From contig CDMY01000221.1 of the NCBI GenBank assembly GCA_001179505.1, forward strand, positions 44,799-90,944: a stretch of DNA of 46,146 bases, written 5' to 3'. The notes below the pieces were generated by a model. That model saw nothing but the letters and a program-made list of their open reading frames with translations, was not told where the DNA came from and searched no databases. This document shows positions 44,555 to 46,146 of this stretch, piece after piece. Source of the DNA: Vitrella brassicaformis. Taxonomy: Eukaryota > Sar > Vitrellaceae. How positions within the stretch are numbered: position 1 is the stretch's first letter; each line of letters opens with the position of its first letter. A program made the position numbers and the translations under genes.

Positions 44555-46146
44555 TCACTTGATGTCGTTGGCAAGCCTCACTGCCCGACGGATTGCACCG
44601 CACTGACATACAGACAGACAGACAGACAGACAGACAACACACCGACACAGCACAACACCAAACCTCACCTTACAGGTACACCGACCGCACACGCGCAAAC
44701 TCCATCCATCCATCCATCGGGCTTACCATGCACGCGGCGGCCAGCTGGCCGACAATGGTCTCGGTGTCGGGGGCACTCAACCTGCTCTGCACACACAGCA
44801 CAGGCAGACACACATCGTGAATGCGCAATCGGTCACCTGCGGCGCTCACCGCTTTGCATGTGGCCGTCGAGAACGTATAAATGATGTCGCCATCAAACGG
44901 CGTGAAGGCTGGACAGATCGAACGCGCAAACCCTACACAACACACACACACATACAAAGAAAAAGAGAAGCCGGGTCACGCACACGTGGATTGGATAATT
45001 GGATGGGCATTAATATACATACGGCAATGGGGGAGTGGGGTGGGTGTTGTTGTGGGGTGCTCTGAGGTGAGTGAGTGGTGTGCGTGCATCGCGTCAGTCA
45101 GTGAGTCAGAGTATGCGATCGACCGCTCTCTTCAACCGCTTGCCACGTCAGAAGCAGAACTGGCATGTTGGTCGGCATATCATCACACTCAGCACGCGTG
45201 CCTCGCTCCCTCCCCACCTAGCTGCTGCCTCTCTGTCTGCCCATGCACAGACAGACACACGTACTCACGTACCTGCCGTGGCCATTTTGCCGATCCGCAG
45301 GAGTGCGTTTCGGTCCAAGTCGACATTGGTGAAGACCACACCCAGGGTGGTGCACGTGTGCAGCGTTTCATCACCGGCGCCACTCGGGTTGGCTGCCGGC
45401 TGGTCAAGGGCAAAGTCGAACGACGCAGCGGAGGAATCCTCTGGTGGCATTTCTGAAGACACACAAGAGGGCACGAAGTCACGGCATGTTACCGTAATAC
45501 CGACCGTCGCTGTGCTGACCTTGCAGAATGAAGCTAGCTACATTGACGGGCTGGGAGCTGACTCTGCCACCTGACATAGCATAAGCATGACAGTCATGCA
45601 GCGCACCGCACCTCACCGCACCCACCATGATTTGGCAGCGGTTTTCTCCCCCGTTCCATCCCCCTCCTGCCCTCCCTCACCCACCCGCGAGCACGTCTCC
45701 CTTCTCATCGAGTATGTCCCCAAAGGCGTTGACCACCACACACGCACTGCACCCACACACAATATACACCCATCCCACTTGTTGGCCCTTGACTCAAGGC
45801 AAGTGTGTGTGTATCGGTCTGTCTGTCTGTCTGTCTGTCTGTCTGCCTGCGTGCTGCCTGTTTGTGTCTGATCACCTCACTTGGATGTCGCCCGGCCCGC
45901 TCATGGACATGACCCCCAAACCGCCACGATCCGCCACAAACCCTGCACCGCATCAGCCGACACAGCAGAGGGAATGACATGACACTCTGGCGTCTTTCTG
46001 CCCAGTCAGCTGCTCACCCTTTGGGCCTTTCTTGCCCACTCGGGCGCCCGTCCCCGCCCCCACAGCTCCCTCACACATGCTGCTGTACGGCGACGAAGCC
46101 CCACACTGAACCAACACACAGAAGAGTTGAAGGTGCCCGCCCTCCC
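44555..46146 (-). CDS. P1 family (S58, DmpA/ThnT-like) peptidase, C-terminal part (partial)
   Basis: Eight visible exons, 46105-46018, 45942-45876, 45746-45685, 45570-45520, 45452-45273, 44932-44850, 44786-44727 and 44602-44555, give the last 212 residues. The 5' part lies beyond the window. Recognisable blocks are EGAVGAGTGARVGKKGPKG, then ACVVVNAFGDILDEKGD, then TTLGVVFTNVDLDRNALLRIGKMA, then FARSICPAFTPFDGDIIYTFST. These are the P1 peptidase series, whose members cut themselves to expose an N-terminal Ser or Thr nucleophile and act as aminopeptidases or amidases. The expected Asn-Thr-Thr at the self-cleavage site is Cys-Thr-Thr here (45346-45354). A 40-residue Ser/Pro/Ala insert precedes it. 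The protein ends AIRRAVRLANDIK. Confidence 0.82.

Overview
The window is a gene-dense piece of nuclear DNA from a eukaryote. It holds thirteen protein-coding genes that I could resolve into exons. Two run off the window ends. Introns are short and very numerous: 35 exons in the largest gene and 40 in the SMC2 gene. Exons are GC-rich and introns carry TG- or CA-dinucleotide tracts. Gene 2 encodes a signal peptide followed by an Ala-Ala-Phe plastid-entry motif, which points to a complex (secondary) plastid. With the intron style this suggests a photosynthetic alveolate, possibly a chromerid such as Vitrella. That assignment is inference. I saw no RNA genes, CRISPR arrays or transposons.

Layout from left to right: (1) minus, coiled-coil fragment, partial; (2) plus, plastid FKBP-type prolyl isomerase with a C-terminal membrane anchor; (3) minus, RNF25-like RWD plus RING protein; (4) plus, 15 kb polycystin-1-like receptor with ten tandem Ig-like repeats, REJ-like region, GPS site and about five membrane helices; a 2 kb gene-poor gap; (5) plus, membrane-anchored DsrE-family protein; (6) minus, Sel1-repeat protein; (7) plus, histidine phosphatase; (8) minus, Mediator subunit MED10; (9) plus, secreted PAN-like protein; (10) plus, small secreted Cys-rich protein; (11) minus, condensin subunit SMC2; (12) plus, RsuA/RluB-type pseudouridine synthase homologue lacking its catalytic Asp; (13) minus, P1/S58 (DmpA-ThnT) peptidase, partial.

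The genes do not form a pathway. What unites them is architecture. Every minus-strand gene whose start lies inside the window is paired head-to-head with a plus-strand gene, with 160-366 bp between start codons. All five of these divergent spacers contain the same 8-mer, TGCGAGCT. I regard this as the most interesting regulatory signal here.

Other notable points are four GC-AG introns in the SMC2 gene, TG-repeat tracts before many 3' splice sites, phase-1 single-exon Ig modules in the polycystin-like gene, and a probable pseudoenzyme. Gene models were built by hand. Reading phase was checked at each junction and every complete model closes in frame, but none has been checked against transcripts or databases.
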